DNA of 64,000 nucleotides, from assembly GCF_019204045.1 (NCBI RefSeq), contig NZ_JAGSPC010000001.1, forward strand, positions 1,922,001-1,986,000, given 5' to 3'. This stretch comes from Erythrobacter crassostreae (GTDB taxonomy: Bacteria > Pseudomonadota > Alphaproteobacteria > Sphingomonadales > Sphingomonadaceae). Each line of letters opens with the position of its first letter. Position 1 is the stretch's first letter. The notes beneath the pieces were generated by a model. It had not been told where the DNA came from. It did not search any database and saw only the letters and a list, made by a program, of their open reading frames with translations. A program made the position numbers and the translations under genes. Positions 25,749-33,432 of this stretch are shown here, in pieces.

Positions 25749-27032
25749 ATGGCTAAGTTCACATTCAACATGCCCGACGTGGGTGAAGGCGTTGCCGAGG
25801 CAGAGATCGTCGAATGGATGGTCAAAGTCGGCGACACCGTGTCCGAAGATCAGCATCTGGTCGATGTGATGACGGACAAGGCAACAATCGACATCGAAAG
25901 CCCCGTTGACGGCAAAGTGATCGAGGTTGCCGGCGAGGTTGGTGATGTGATCGCGGTCGGATCAATGTTGCTTGTCGTCGAAGTCGAAGGCGATGTCGCC
26001 GGAGCGGTTGAAGACGAAACGTCAGCAGCAGCGCCCGCTCCGGAACCTGAGGCAGCAGCTGCCCCTGCACCAACTCCTGCACCCGCTCCAGAGCCGGCCC
26101 CTGCGCCCGCTCCCGAGCCTGCACCCGCACCAGCTCCCGTGGCAGAAGCCGTATCAGCGGCGAAAGTCCTCGCGACCCCGGCGGTGCGCAAACGCGCCCG
26201 CGATCTCGGCATTGATCTTGCTCAGGTAAAACCCGCCGAAGATGGCCGTGTGCGCCACGGCGATCTGGATCAGTTCCTGTCATACAATTCGGGCGGCGGT
26301 TTCTCTGCTGCTGGCGCGACGCGCGAAGACGAGGCGATCAAGGTTATCGGTCTGCGCAAACGCATCGCCCAGAATATGAGCGCAGCAAAGCGCAACATCC
26401 CGCATTTCACTTATGTCGAGGAATGCGACGTTACCGAGCTGGAGCGGATGCGTACGCAGCTCAATGCGGATCGCGGTGACAAGCCAAAGCTGACCATGCT
26501 GCCGCTGCTGATTTCGGCATTCTGCAAACTGATCCCGGACTATCCGATGATCAACGCGCGCTACGATGACGAAGCGAATGTCGTTACTCGTCACGGCTCT
26601 GTCCACATGGGCATGGCGACCCAGACCAATACCGGTCTGATGGTACCAGTGATCAAAGACGCGCAGAGCCGCAATCTGTGGCAGCTTGCGCGTGAAATTG
26701 GCCGCTTGGCGAACGCAGCGCGCGATGGATCGGCGAAGTCGGATGAGCTTTCCGGATCGACAATCACGGTGACATCGCTTGGCCCGCTTGGCGGCGTTGC
26801 GACCACTCCGGTGATTAACCGTCCAGAGGTCGCGATTATCGGCCCGAACCGCATTATCGAACGTCCGATGTTTGTAACCGGCGCCGATGGCGTGGAGCGA
26901 ATCGAGAAGCGCAAGCTGATGAATATCTCGATCAGCTGCGATCACCGCGTCGTAGATGGATTTGATGCGGCGAGCTTTATTCAGGACGTGAAAAAGCTGA
27001 TCGAAACGCCTGTTTCGCTGCTTGCAGATTGA
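25749..27032 (+). CDS. bkdB: Branched-chain 2-oxoacid dehydrogenase E2 (lipoamide acyltransferase)
   Basis: 427 residues. One lipoyl domain at about 1-80 with the lipoyl-lysine K44 (MTDKATIDIES). An Ala-Pro-rich flexible linker covers about 95-135. The peripheral subunit-binding domain follows (ATPAVRKRARDLGIDLAQV, about 141-178). The catalytic acyltransferase domain ends in SCDHRVVDGFDAASF with the active-site His. E2 forms the core of the complex, transferring the acyl group to CoA. It is in the same operon direction as E1 alpha and beta. The linker is built from repeated AP/EP units in the DNA as well. Confidence 0.95.
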   Translation: MAKFTFNMPDVGEGVAEAEIVEWMVKVGDTVSEDQHLVDVMTDKATIDIESPVDGKVIEVAGEVGDVIAVGSMLLVVEVEGDVAGAVEDETSAAAPAPEPEAAAAPAPTPAPAPEPAPAPAPEPAPAPAPVAEAVSAAKVLATPAVRKRARDLGIDLAQVKPAEDGRVRHGDLDQFLSYNSGGGFSAAGATREDEAIKVIGLRKRIAQNMSAAKRNIPHFTYVEECDVTELERMRTQLNADRGDKPKLTMLPLLISAFCKLIPDYPMINARYDDEANVVTRHGSVHMGMATQTNTGLMVPVIKDAQSRNLWQLAREIGRLANAARDGSAKSDELSGSTITVTSLGPLGGVATTPVINRPEVAIIGPNRIIERPMFVTGADGVERIEKRKLMNISISCDHRVVDGFDAASFIQDVKKLIETPVSLLAD

Positions 27033-27147
27033 ATGGAGAAATAAAAGAGCAATTGATGGCTCAACAGCCGTTGACAGCTTTCATCGCGGGGCTTAGAGGC
27101 CCTGCTTCCCAAGCGGTGCAAACCACAGTTTGAACGGTCAAGTTTAA

Positions 27148-27224
<77 letters not shown>

Positions 27225-27255
27225 CTTGGGAATTCTGAAATCGGTAAATGGCTTA

Positions 27256-28140
27256 TCAGCAGGCGTCTTCGGGCGAGCTTGTTTTGCGCAATGCCCAATC
27301 GACAGCGTTGCTTAACAGCTTGCGGTTTTCAGGTACGTCATATGCTGTGAAGCTGTGGCCGATAGCGGAATAGAAAAAGCGCCCTTGTCCGGAGCAGCGC
27401 AGCCACGCAATTGGATGGCCTTTCGGACCGCCGCCCATTCGAAGGTCGGCAACATCGCCATAGACATCGTTTCGCGGCGAGTAAGTCGTCTCATCGATGC
27501 CCAGCAACACTCTGGCATCGCCGAGCTTTCCTACATCGTCGAAACTGTACCATTCCTCTTCCTGTTCCCATTCAGCAGGCAATCCCGCCATGACAGGATG
27601 CTGGGCAGAAAGGTTGACCACGCGGGCGGTTTGAAACTGCGGGTCCGCGGGATGGCCAATGAATTCGGGGCCAATCAGTTTACTGTCATACCAAGGCCAG
27701 CCCTCATGAGACGCGTCACCGGACCCGTGAATTGCGATAAAACCGCCGCCAGCCTCGACCCATGATTGGAGTGCGTTTTCCTGGCTATCAGACAGCGCAT
27801 CACCGGTCACATTGTTGAAAACGACGAGAGAAAATCGGGCAAGTTGCTCTTCGTTGAAAACCGCTCCGTTCACAGTCGTGAACAATCCCATCGAACGGTC
27901 AGTCGCTATTTTGGCAAAGAACCGGTCACCGCCCGCGATCCCTTCGTTATGGCGAAAATCGCGGGTTTTGGAGAAAACCAGGATGGCAGGCTGGGCCATG
28001 TACTCAAAGATCGTTGGGGCAGTTTGATCGTGCGCAGGCTGAGCGACTGGAGCGATGGGTTCCATCGGAACGGAAGGCGCGCATCCAGAGAGAGCGACAG
28101 CAGCAGAGAGCACGGCGGCGAAAGGTGTTGTTCGTGTCAT
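27256..28140 (-). CDS. ThuA-like lipoprotein
   Basis: 294 residues with a lipoprotein signal (lipobox ALSGC near residue 19), so it is probably anchored in the outer membrane or periplasmic face. The body matches the ThuA/trehalose-utilisation domain, a glutamine-amidotransferase-like fold (ILVFSKTRDFRHNEGI, GGGFIAIHGSGDASHEG, HPVMAGLP, GQGRFFYSAIGHS). ThuA-domain proteins take part in sugar modification or turnover; the substrate here is unknown. I start at 28140 (MTRTTPF), since an upstream ATG at 28152 only adds four residues. A perfect 12-bp palindrome lies 16 bp upstream of the start. Confidence 0.85.
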   Translation of the reverse strand: MTRTTPFAAVLSAAVALSGCAPSVPMEPIAPVAQPAHDQTAPTIFEYMAQPAILVFSKTRDFRHNEGIAGGDRFFAKIATDRSMGLFTTVNGAVFNEEQLARFSLVVFNNVTGDALSDSQENALQSWVEAGGGFIAIHGSGDASHEGWPWYDSKLIGPEFIGHPADPQFQTARVVNLSAQHPVMAGLPAEWEQEEEWYSFDDVGKLGDARVLLGIDETTYSPRNDVYGDVADLRMGGGPKGHPIAWLRCSGQGRFFYSAIGHSFTAYDVPENRKLLSNAVDWALRKTSSPEDAC

Positions 28141-28156
28141 CTCGCTCAGCATAAGA

Positions 28157-28168
28157 GCAAGCGCTTGC
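28157..28168. promoter_or_regulatory. Perfect palindrome GCAAGCGCTTGC before the ThuA gene
   Basis: 12-bp perfect inverted repeat in the 50-bp gap between the ThuA gene and the DUF2842 gene. The central GCGC with AAGC/GCTT arms resembles LacI/GalR-family operators. Being just upstream of the ThuA start, it could block transcription of that gene. Confidence 0.5.
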
Positions 28169-28190
28169 CTGCCAAGCCTTTAGTGATCGA

Positions 28191-28439
28191 TCACTTATCC
28201 GATTTAGACTCCACCACAGGCGCGCTCCAGCTGCCAGTCTCCATCCAGATCAACAGCGGTCTGAGTGGCAGGAGCCAGATCAGGCCGAGAAAAAGATAGA
28301 CGACCGTTTGGGCCGCCCCGTGCCAGCTTCCGATCAAATCAGGAGCATAGCGGGCGATCAGAACGCCATAGACCATCAGGAATACAAACAGACCGATAAT
28401 GCCGACCGGAATGCGCCAAGTGGGTGTTTCTCTCATCAT
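28191..28439 (-). CDS. DUF2842 family membrane protein
   Basis: 82 residues with two hydrophobic segments (PVGIIGLFVFLMVYGVLI and a second near residue 46), a match in size and layout to DUF2842 proteins of alphaproteobacteria. Its start overlaps the stop of the 5-formyl-THF cyclo-ligase gene by 4 bp, so they share a transcript. Function unknown. Confidence 0.75.
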   Translation of the reverse strand: MMRETPTWRIPVGIIGLFVFLMVYGVLIARYAPDLIGSWHGAAQTVVYLFLGLIWLLPLRPLLIWMETGSWSAPVVESKSDK

Positions 28440-29014
28440 TCCAGTCCGTAAATGCGGGTCGGGGTGACAACCGCGTCCAGCGGAATGTCATGCGGCTCGG
28501 TCGGCAAAGCTTCGCAAAGCTGCGCGTCCCATGCGAGGCCAATGGTTATCCGCCCGGGATGTTCCGCTAGCCAGCGATCATAATGCCCACCGCCTTGGCC
28601 CAAACGCTCTCTATCAGCCGTAAATCCGATAAGAGGAACGAACAGCACATCGGGTACCATCTTGGCCGCATCGGCACCGGGCTGCCGAATATCAAATGGT
28701 CCGGGCTCGAGATCTGTTTCGCCAAACGGATCGCTGTGCTCACGAAACATCATCGCAGCCTTTGGAGAGCTGAAATGAGGAAGCGCAACGGTGTGACCCG
28801 CTTCGTGAAAGAACTTCGCATAACCACCCGCAGGCGCTTCCTGATCGTTGGCGGAGTAGATCCCAATCGTTGCGTCCGATCTGATCTTTGCAAGCAGCGG
28901 AGCAGGGGGACGATGGAATAGCAGAGCGCGGATTGCGTCACTTTGCGCGGCGACATGCTCACGGCGCACTTTGCGAAGTGATTTGCGAAGGACTGATTTG
29001 GAAAGGGTCATCAC
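28436..29014 (-). CDS. 5-formyltetrahydrofolate cyclo-ligase family protein
   Basis: 192 residues. It converts 5-formyl-THF to methenyl-THF with ATP. Conserved marks are the basic N-terminus (SVLRKSLRKVRREH), DVLFVPLIGFTADRERLGQGGGHYDRWL near residues 125-150 and GLAWDAQL near 160. The glycine-rich ATP loop GQGGGHYD is intact. In many Proteobacteria this gene lies downstream of zapA and 6S RNA, and the same order is seen here. Confidence 0.92.
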   Translation of the reverse strand: MMTLSKSVLRKSLRKVRREHVAAQSDAIRALLFHRPPAPLLAKIRSDATIGIYSANDQEAPAGGYAKFFHEAGHTVALPHFSSPKAAMMFREHSDPFGETDLEPGPFDIRQPGADAAKMVPDVLFVPLIGFTADRERLGQGGGHYDRWLAEHPGRITIGLAWDAQLCEALPTEPHDIPLDAVVTPTRIYGLE

Positions 29015-29040
29015 GGCTCAGATAAGCCCCGACCTGAAAG

Positions 29041-29082
29041 GTCGCAAGGGCGTCCGCCCGTCCGCAGCAAAGCGAGGAAATC
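29041..29082 (+). repeat. Dispersed GC-rich repeat, copy A
   Basis: GTCGCAAGGGCGTCCGCCCG followed by TCCGCAGC and GCGAGGAAATCGC. It matches copy B 87 bp away and, in inverted form, copy C near tRNA-Leu. Confidence 0.7.
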
Positions 29083-29127
29083 GCACATTTGATAAGGTGC
29101 GCAACCAAACAAAGCCTCGGCCCAAGG

Positions 29128-29202
29128 GGCCGCAAGGGCGACCGCCCGCCCGCAGCGAAGCGAGGAAAGCAAAGTGAGCGGATGCGAACGTCGGCGCTTG
29201 AG
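29128..29202 (+). repeat. Dispersed GC-rich repeat, copy B
   Basis: Contains CGCAAGGGCGACCGCCCGCC, CGCAGC, GCGAGGAAAGC and a right end CGGCGCTTGAGG. The first part matches copies A and C; the right end matches copy D. Confidence 0.7.
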
Positions 29203-29218
29203 GCCAACAAAAAGGTGT

Positions 29219-29390
29219 AGCGGGACCACCATGGGTCGTTGCCAGAGAAATCCTCTGACGCGAAAACGTCAGGTGGGTGCCGTATGCCCAAGCCCCCAGG
29301 ACGAACCCGTAAACTCAGGCAGGGACAGCTCCCGATGGATTGCTTATAGCCTCAGGGATGTTCAATCGGCTCGTGCCGGGCAGCCCCGCC
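29219..29390 (-). ncRNA. ssrS: 6S RNA
   Basis: RNA-polymerase-binding 6S RNA, about 172 nt, minus strand. The 5' GGCGGGGCTGCC (29379-29390) and 3' GGTGGTCCCGCT (29219-29230) pair over all 12 positions with some wobbles, giving the closing stem. Inner stretches such as GGGAGCTGTCCCTGCCTGAG and CCTGACGTTTTCGCGTCAGG fit the long rod of alphaproteobacterial 6S. The position between zapA and 5-formyl-THF cyclo-ligase is its classic place. The 3' end runs into a T-rich sequence (CTTTTTG). Exact ends are approximate. Confidence 0.85.
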
Positions 29391-29400
29391 ATGAACAGAC

Positions 29401-29892
29401 TTAGGACGACTGGGCCGTTCCTTCAAGCGCGGTCGCTGTCTCTTCTGCACGCAGAGCGAGTGCTTCAAGCTTTTCGATGATGTCATCACCCATGGCTGGT
29501 GCGCCAAACATATCGTGCTGATGGCTCGCCGCTTCGCGCATTTCCGAAAGCTGCTCTTTCAATTCGGCGATTTCTTCTCGGGCGCGCGCTTCGGCTTTGG
29601 TGAGCGTGTCGATCTCGGTTTTTAGCTCGGCTTTCTTTCCACCCGACTTCGCTTTTTCATGCTCGACCGTCTCAGAAGATTTCTTCGCGACCTTGCGTGC
29701 CTCGGCGAGCTCGTCAGCAAGGAACAATGCCGCAAATAGCATGTTCTGGGTTTCTTGCGGAGCGCGTGCACCGCCCAACTGTTCGTATTTCTCGTTTATC
29801 ATCGCGCCCAGTTTGGCGATGTGATCTTCTTCGCCATCGGCACAATTGACGGGATAGGTGCGCGACCCAATGGTGAGTTTGACCTGACTCAT
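29401..29892 (-). CDS. zapA: Cell division protein ZapA
   Basis: 163 residues. The N-terminal ZapA domain is clear (MSQVKLTIGSRTYPVNCADGEEDHIAKLG, shown here only in summary terms as the first ~30 residues) and is followed by a long helical, charged region from about 45 to 150. ZapA binds and stabilises FtsZ filaments. It is longer than E. coli ZapA (109), with extra coiled coil. Its start overlaps the upstream coiled-coil gene by 4 bp (ATGA). Confidence 0.88.
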   Translation of the reverse strand: MSQVKLTIGSRTYPVNCADGEEDHIAKLGAMINEKYEQLGGARAPQETQNMLFAALFLADELAEARKVAKKSSETVEHEKAKSGGKKAELKTEIDTLTKAEARAREEIAELKEQLSEMREAASHQHDMFGAPAMGDDIIEKLEALALRAEETATALEGTAQSS

Positions 29893-30113
29893 GCTTCCAG
29901 ATCCTCAATCAGAACATCAAGTTCCCGCATGGTATCAGCGACTTCCTCGCGCAATTTCTCATGGGCGTTGACGAGCGCCATTACCTTTGCCGAGCCACCG
30001 CTATCAGAAGATGAGCTTTCAGGAGGTGTAGGCGCGTTGGCGCGCGCTTTCGCAATCCGCTCCATCGCGGCTTCGATACGTTCCATTGCGGAGACAATTC
30101 TGGCCTCGGTCAT
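29889..30113 (-). CDS. Small coiled-coil protein upstream of zapA
   Basis: 74 residues from the ATG at 30113 (MTEARIVSAMERI). It has two helical, heptad-like segments split by a proline/serine-rich linker (PTPPESSSSDSGG). Small coiled-coil genes coupled to zapA are common in alphaproteobacteria and may serve as division partners, but no function is proven. A longer reading from 30149 adds 12 residues and lacks a better ribosome site. Confidence 0.7.
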   Translation of the reverse strand: MTEARIVSAMERIEAAMERIAKARANAPTPPESSSSDSGGSAKVMALVNAHEKLREEVADTMRELDVLIEDLEA

Positions 30114-30239
30114 GATGTTGTAAATATCAAGAATGCCGAGCCTGCGCAAAGCCTTGGGCTGCCCTGTTGATAAGTGATCTGGAATGATGGTGGGAGGACG
30201 CTTCGTTCAATCGAATGGGGAGCAACGCGTTACAGCAAG

Positions 30240-30270
30240 CGAGCACCGCTTGACCTCACCATGGTGCTCG
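30240..30270. promoter_or_regulatory. Hairpin in the tkt leader
   Basis: In the 275-bp stretch before tkt, an 8-bp inverted repeat CGAGCACC / GGTGCTCG encloses 15 bases. The palindrome CACCATGGTG (30257-30266) overlaps its right arm, so two foldings compete. No T-run follows. Nothing else is recognisable in the leader apart from the AGGAGG ribosome site at 30371. Confidence 0.35.
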
Positions 30271-30388
30271 GCAATGGCGTTCGAACGGATCGAATCGAGC
30301 GCGGTACGTCACTGGCCAGTGCTCGCAAGGTTTGCGCGGCGATATCAATCAATCCATGCCGCGCGCCAGCAGGAGGCAACAGACTCGC

Positions 30389-32368
30389 ATGACGACTGAT
30401 ACTTCGCGCTTGCAGAATATGGCCAACGCCATTCGCGCGCTTTCGATGGACGCTGTGCAAGCGGCCAATTCAGGTCACCCCGGAATGCCGATGGGCATGG
30501 CCGATGTCGCGACCGTTCTGTTCCAGAACCATATCAAGTTCGATCCTTCGCGCCCTGACTGGGCCGACCGCGATCGTTTCGTATTATCGGCAGGCCATGG
30601 CTCAATGCTGATTTACAGCATGCTTCATTTAAGTGGGTATGCCCGTCCAACAATGGACGACATCCGCAATTTCCGTTCACTCGGTAGCCCGTGCGCCGGT
30701 CACCCCGAAAATTTCCTGCTCGAGGGCGTCGAATGCACCACCGGCCCGCTGGGTCAAGGTATTGCGATGGCTGTCGGTATGGCGATGGCAGAGCGCAACC
30801 TCAACGCGACATTCGGCGATGATATCGTGGATCACCGGACATGGGTGATCGCAGGCGACGGTTGCTTGATGGAAGGCGTCAATCACGAGGCCATCGGTCT
30901 CGCGGGACATCTTCACCTAGGCCGTCTCAATGTCCTTTGGGATGACAACAACATCACGATTGATGGTCCGGCAGATTTGTCGACGAGCGAAGATGTGAAG
31001 GCTCGCTATGAAGCGACTGGCTGGCATGTGGTTAGCTGTGACGGTCATGATTTTGACGATATCGAGCGTGCAATCAACGAAGCGAAAGCCGATAGCCGCC
31101 CATCGTTGATCGCTTGTAAGACGGTGATCGGTAAGGGCGCGCCCACCAAACAGGGCACAAGCGCGACCCACGGCGCACCTCTTGGTGCAGAAGAAATCAC
31201 TGGTGCGCGCGAAGCGCTGGGTTGGAACGCTGCTCCGTTTGAAGTTCCGTCAGATATCCTCGCAGATTGGCGCGCGACTGGCGACGCTGGCAGCGACCTT
31301 CACGGCGCGTGGGCAGCACGGCTTGCCGGGTCTGCTCATAGGGGTGAATTTGAGCGCCGCATGGCTGGCAACCTGCCCGAAACCAATGTGATCGAAGACC
31401 ATATCGCGGGATTGATTGCCGATCCCCAGGGCGTTGCAAGCCGCAAAGCGAGCGAAATGGCGCTTGATGTGATCAACCCTGCAATGCCGGAAACAATTGG
31501 CGGCAGCGCGGATCTGACAGGTTCGAACAACACCAAAGCTGGCGGCATCGAAGGCTTCACAGCCGACAATTACGGCGGCCGGTATGTCTATTACGGCATC
31601 CGCGAATTCGGAATGTCGGCTGCGATGAATGGCATGGCGCTGCATGGCGGCGTGATCCCGTATGGCGGTACGTTCCTCGTCTTTACCGATTATGCACGTG
31701 GGGCAATCCGTCTTTCCGCATTGCAAAAAGCCCGCGCGATTTATGTCATGACGCATGACAGCATCGGGCTTGGCGAAGATGGCCCGACGCACCAACCGGT
31801 TGAGCACCTCGCTTCGCTGCGGGCTATGCCGAACCTGTTGGTGATGCGTCCGGCGGATGCAGTCGAAACCGCTGAATGCTGGCAAGTTGCTTTGCAGCAA
31901 GCGGATCGTCCGGCGATCCTTGCTCTTTCGCGTCAAGGACTACCGCAAGTGCGATTGAGCGATGCCGGCGAGAACCTTTCGGCCAAAGGCGCATACCGCT
32001 TGAAAGCTGCGGGCGCTGACCGGAAGGTTGTGATCCTCGCTACAGGCGCGGAAATCGGTGTCGCGATGGAAAGTGCAAAGGCGCTTGAAGAAGCGGGCAT
32101 TGGCACCGACGTTGTTTCTATGGTCTGCACGGAATTATTTGATGAGCAAGATGACGCTTACCGCGCCGATTTGCTCCCGTCGGATGCTGTGATCGTATCA
32201 ATCGAGGCAGCGAGCACATTCGGTTGGCAGCGCTACACCGGTACAAATGGTCTAAACATCGGCATCGACAGTTTTGGCGCATCGGCACCGGCAAAGGACC
32301 TGTTCGCCCATTTTGGTTTCACTGCGGATGCAATCGTCCCGCAAATTCACAACAAATTGAACGACTAA
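30389..32368 (+). CDS. tkt: Transketolase
   Basis: 659 residues. A ThDP-dependent enzyme of the pentose phosphate pathway that moves two-carbon units. It has AVQAANSGHPGMPMGMAD near 20, the ThDP motif GDGCLMEGVNHE with WDDNNITIDG near 150-180, and DSIGLGEDGPTHQPVEHL near residue 460. The ATG at 30389 follows AGGAGG by 12 bp; an upstream in-frame ATG at 30332 is unlikely. The start of a central-carbon run: gap follows after 15 bp. Confidence 0.96.
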   Translation: MTTDTSRLQNMANAIRALSMDAVQAANSGHPGMPMGMADVATVLFQNHIKFDPSRPDWADRDRFVLSAGHGSMLIYSMLHLSGYARPTMDDIRNFRSLGSPCAGHPENFLLEGVECTTGPLGQGIAMAVGMAMAERNLNATFGDDIVDHRTWVIAGDGCLMEGVNHEAIGLAGHLHLGRLNVLWDDNNITIDGPADLSTSEDVKARYEATGWHVVSCDGHDFDDIERAINEAKADSRPSLIACKTVIGKGAPTKQGTSATHGAPLGAEEITGAREALGWNAAPFEVPSDILADWRATGDAGSDLHGAWAARLAGSAHRGEFERRMAGNLPETNVIEDHIAGLIADPQGVASRKASEMALDVINPAMPETIGGSADLTGSNNTKAGGIEGFTADNYGGRYVYYGIREFGMSAAMNGMALHGGVIPYGGTFLVFTDYARGAIRLSALQKARAIYVMTHDSIGLGEDGPTHQPVEHLASLRAMPNLLVMRPADAVETAECWQVALQQADRPAILALSRQGLPQVRLSDAGENLSAKGAYRLKAAGADRKVVILATGAEIGVAMESAKALEEAGIGTDVVSMVCTELFDEQDDAYRADLLPSDAVIVSIEAASTFGWQRYTGTNGLNIGIDSFGASAPAKDLFAHFGFTADAIVPQIHNKLND

Positions 32369-32383
32369 GCAGGAGCTTCTTTC

Positions 32384-33391
32384 ATGGCTACCAAAGTTGC
32401 AATTAATGGTTTTGGCCGCATTGGCCGTCTTGTTGCCCGCGCTATTCTGGAGCGCAGCGATCACGATCTCGAACTCGTTTCGATCAACGATCTTGCTGAC
32501 ACCAAATCGAACGCTCTGTTGTTCAAATACGATTCCACCCATGGCCGTTTCCCCGGCGAAGTGGACGTGAAGGACGGCGCGATTGTTGTTGGCGGCAAAT
32601 CCATTGCTGTCACGTCAGAGCGTGATCCGGGCAATTTGCCGCACGGCGCACAGGGCGTGGACATTGTGCTTGAATGCACCGGCTTTTTTCAAAGCGACGA
32701 AGCGTGCCGCCCGCATCTTACCGCAGGCGCAAAACGGGTTCTAATCTCGGCTCCAGCCAAGAATGTCAGCGCCACAATCGTTTATGGCGTGAACCACGAT
32801 GTGCTGACCGGCGAAGACGTGATCGTCTCCAACGCCAGTTGCACAACGAACTGCCTCTCGCCGATTGCCAAAGTGCTCAACGATACCGTCGGTATCGAGC
32901 GCGGCTTTATGACGACGATCCACTCTTACACCAACGACCAACGTATGCTGGATCAGATGCACGGTGATATGCGCCGTGCTCGCGGCGGCGCGCAGAATAT
33001 GATCCCGACCACGACCGGCGCTGCGCGTGCTGTAGGCTTGGTTCTCCCTGAGCTTGCTGGCAAGTTGGATGGTTCGTCCGTCCGAGTGCCTACGCCAAAT
33101 GTGTCGCTCGTTGATCTGGTGTTCCAACCGGGCCGCGACACTTCTGCTGAAGAACTCAACGCGGCGCTCAAAGCGGCATCGGATGGCGCCATGAAGGGTG
33201 TGCTCGATTACACTGACGAGCCACTGGTTTCGTCCGACTTCAACCATCATCCGGCCAGCTCGACCGTGGACAGCCTCGAAACAAGCGTAATGGAAGGCAA
33301 ACTTGCTCGCGTCGTTTCGTGGTATGACAACGAATGGGGCTTTTCCAACCGCATGATCGACACCGCCGGTGTGATGGCGAAATTCCTGTAA
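32384..33391 (+). CDS. gap: Glyceraldehyde-3-phosphate dehydrogenase
   Basis: 335 residues. NAD-type fold start (AINGFGRIGRLVARAI) and the active-site SNASCTTNCLSP with the catalytic Cys near residue 152. The C-terminal SWYDNEWGFSNRM is normal. An AGGAG ribosome site precedes the ATG. It is 15 bp after tkt and 41 bp before pgk, the usual tkt-gap-pgk order of alphaproteobacteria. Confidence 0.96.
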   Translation: MATKVAINGFGRIGRLVARAILERSDHDLELVSINDLADTKSNALLFKYDSTHGRFPGEVDVKDGAIVVGGKSIAVTSERDPGNLPHGAQGVDIVLECTGFFQSDEACRPHLTAGAKRVLISAPAKNVSATIVYGVNHDVLTGEDVIVSNASCTTNCLSPIAKVLNDTVGIERGFMTTIHSYTNDQRMLDQMHGDMRRARGGAQNMIPTTTGAARAVGLVLPELAGKLDGSSVRVPTPNVSLVDLVFQPGRDTSAEELNAALKAASDGAMKGVLDYTDEPLVSSDFNHHPASSTVDSLETSVMEGKLARVVSWYDNEWGFSNRMIDTAGVMAKFL

Positions 33392-33432
33392 ACTGAACGC
33401 TTCGAAAGGGCGCGACCCTTAAAGGACAACAC

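Noticed and set aside
26040..26150. Tandem AP/EP-coding repeats that could look like a DNA repeat array
   Set aside because: They encode the normal Ala-Pro linker of the E2 protein; not an independent repeat or CRISPR.
28959..29291. Small minus-strand frames over the 6S RNA and repeat copies A and B
   Set aside because: They cover a structured RNA and repeats, with no ribosome site or family match.
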